DNA of 64,000 bases from Mycolicibacillus trivialis. Its GTDB lineage: Bacteria; Actinomycetota; Actinomycetes; Mycobacteriales; Mycobacteriaceae. Position 1 is the stretch's first letter, and every line of letters begins with the position of its first letter. The position numbers were made by a program, and so were the translations under genes. Location: positions 62,001 through 126,000 of the forward strand of contig NZ_LQPZ01000006.1 in assembly GCF_002102395.1 (NCBI RefSeq), in the 5' to 3' direction. Below, piece after piece: positions 62,741-64,000 of the stretch. Below the pieces are notes generated by a model. That model was not told the origin of the DNA and made no database searches. It saw only the letters and a list, made by a program, of their open reading frames with translations.

Positions 62741-64000
62741 GTAACTCACCCGCACCCGGCATGTTCACGCTGGTGTTGCACACCCACCTGCCGTGGCTGG
62801 CCCACCACGGCCGCTGGCCGGTCGGCGAGGAGTGGCTCTACCAGTCCTGGTCCTCGGCGTACCTGCCGCTGCTGCGGGTGTTGCGCACGCTGGCCGCCGA
62901 GGACCGCACCCATCTGCTCACGCTGGGCATCACCCCGGTGGTCGCGGCCCAGCTCGATGACCCGTACTGCCTCGAGGGCATGCACCACTGGCTGGGCAAC
63001 TGGCGGCTGCGCGCCGCGGAGGCGGCCAGCCTGCGCCCCGGCGACGCGACCGGCCCGGCCCCGGCTTCTGCGCCGGAGGCGTTGCGCGAGTTCGGTATCC
63101 GCGAGGTCGACGCCGCCGAGGAGGCGCTGGCGGACTTCGCGACCCGGTGGCGTCACGGCGGCAGCCCGCTGCTGCGCGAGCTCGTCGACGCCGACACCGT
63201 GGAGCTGCTCGGCGGTCCGCTCGCGCACCCGTTCCAGCCGCTGCTGGCGCCCCGGCTGCGCGAGTTCGCGCTGCGCGAGGGCCTGGCCGACACCCGTCAT
63301 CGCCTCGCGCACGCCCCGACCGGGATCTGGGCGCCGGAGTGCGCCTACGCGCCTGGCATGGAGCACGGCTACGCCGCCGCCGGGGTGACCCATTTCATGG
63401 TCGACGGCCCGTCCCTGCACGGCGACACCACGCTGGCCCGCCCGGTCACCGACAGCGGCGTGCTCGCGTTCGGCCGCGACCTGACCGTCAGCTACCGGGT
63501 GTGGTCACCGAAGTCGGGTTACCCCGGGCACGCCGCCTACCGCGACTTCCACACCTACGACCACCGCACCGGGCTCAAGCCGGCCCGAGTCACCGGGCGG
63601 GCGGTGCCGCCGGAGGAGAAGGCGCCATATGACCCGGCCCGCGCCGACGCGGCCGTCGACGCCCATGTCGCCGACTTCGTCGAGGTGGTGCGCCGCCGCC
63701 TGCACAGCGAGTCGGAGCGGATCGGGCGGCCCGCGCACGTGGTGGCGGCGTTCGACACCGAACTGTTCGGGCACTGGTGGTACGAGGGCCCGGTGTGGCT
63801 GGAGCGGGTGCTGCGGGCACTGCCGGAGGCCGGCGTGCGGATCGGCACGCTGGCCGACGCTGCGGCGGCCGGATTCGTCGGCGCCCCGGTCGACCTGCCG
63901 CCGAGCTCGTGGGGGTCGGGCAAGGACTGGCAGGTGTGGTCCGGCGAGCAGGTCGCCGACCTGGTCCGGCTCAACGAGGAGGTCGTGGACACCGCGCTGA
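62737..64000 (+). CDS. GH57 alpha-glucan branching enzyme (partial, runs off the end)
   Basis: The first 421 codons of a glycoside hydrolase family 57 enzyme are present. HTHLPWLAHHG is the N-terminal motif; GIWAPECAYAPG carries the nucleophile Glu and AAFDTELFGHWWYEGP the catalytic Asp. It corresponds to Rv3031, the glucan branching enzyme for methylglucose lipopolysaccharide. GTG at 62737 overlaps the methyltransferase stop by 4 bp; a Met eight codons later is possible. The C-terminus lies beyond position 64000. Confidence 0.9.
   Translation, partial: MSNSPAPGMFTLVLHTHLPWLAHHGRWPVGEEWLYQSWSSAYLPLLRVLRTLAAEDRTHLLTLGITPVVAAQLDDPYCLEGMHHWLGNWRLRAAEAASLRPGDATGPAPASAPEALREFGIREVDAAEEALADFATRWRHGGSPLLRELVDADTVELLGGPLAHPFQPLLAPRLREFALREGLADTRHRLAHAPTGIWAPECAYAPGMEHGYAAAGVTHFMVDGPSLHGDTTLARPVTDSGVLAFGRDLTVSYRVWSPKSGYPGHAAYRDFHTYDHRTGLKPARVTGRAVPPEEKAPYDPARADAAVDAHVADFVEVVRRRLHSESERIGRPAHVVAAFDTELFGHWWYEGPVWLERVLRALPEAGVRIGTLADAAAAGFVGAPVDLPPSSWGSGKDWQVWSGEQVADLVRLNEEVVDTAL

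Overview
This window is a stretch of chromosome from a mycobacterium, probably a non-tuberculous species. The evidence is a very high GC content, gene order closely matching the Mycobacterium tuberculosis Rv2969c-Rv3031 segment as I remember it, a HupB with a long Lys/Ala tail, F420 metabolism genes, MTB12-like and CFP-6-like proteins, and the Rv3030/Rv3031 pair of methylglucose lipopolysaccharide synthesis. I could not run searches, so names rest on reading motifs and remembered family sequences. I cannot name the species.

Layout. 1-8.6 kb: DsbA-like oxidase, LipN esterase, an aldo/keto reductase followed by an added Cys/Met PLP enzyme, then a tightly coupled minus-strand run (fakA-like, recG, HNH protein). 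8.9-15.1 kb: rpmB, two small plus-strand genes, ung, a GNAT, thiL, a DUF3515 protein, ddlA, gpsA. 15.2-23.3 kb: fbiD, ppk, mutT1, hupB, leuD-leuC with a divergent IclR regulator, and an F420-type flavin-fold protein. 23.3-26 kb: tRNA-Glu, tRNA-Gln, gltX and a FAH-family hydrolase. 26-32 kb is accessory: a TetR regulator divergent from an MpaB/Lcp-like oxygenase with a 24-bp palindrome between them, then two paralogous MFS transporters flanking two paralogous MmpS-like anchored proteins. 31.9-39.8 kb: serA-leuB, a FAD oxidoreductase, and ilvBNC preceded by a leader peptide and an attenuator. 39.9-51.9 kb: cfp6, doxX, lppZ, a DUF222/HNH gene, gatB, a lipoprotein, tenA, a DUF2237 gene, pfkA, a DIP1984-like gene, gatA-gatC and an ACT-domain gene. 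52-64 kb: an anchored Pro/Gly/Tyr-rich protein, ligA, a MetE-like gene, a luciferase-like oxidoreductase, mnmA-iscS, etfA-etfB, a methyltransferase, and the start of a GH57 gene that runs off the end.

How the genes work together. Branched-chain amino acid synthesis is concentrated here (leuB, leuC, leuD, ilvB, ilvN, ilvC), with two visible control devices: an inverted repeat between leuC and the IclR gene, and the ilvB leader. Glutamine decoding is also grouped: tRNA-Gln and tRNA-Glu lie beside gltX, and all three subunits of the Glu-tRNA(Gln) amidotransferase are in the window. FbiD makes an F420 precursor, and the window holds two candidate F420 users. thiL and tenA serve thiamine metabolism. 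iscS and mnmA serve tRNA thiolation.

Regulatory style. Many starts are preceded by a TANNNT-like hexamer exactly 6-7 bases upstream, so much of the window is probably transcribed as leaderless mRNA. Minus-strand genes are often joined by ATGA, GTGA or TGATG overlaps. Convergent gene ends carry long perfect hairpins without U-tracts. I saw no rRNA, CRISPR array, insertion sequence or complete prophage.
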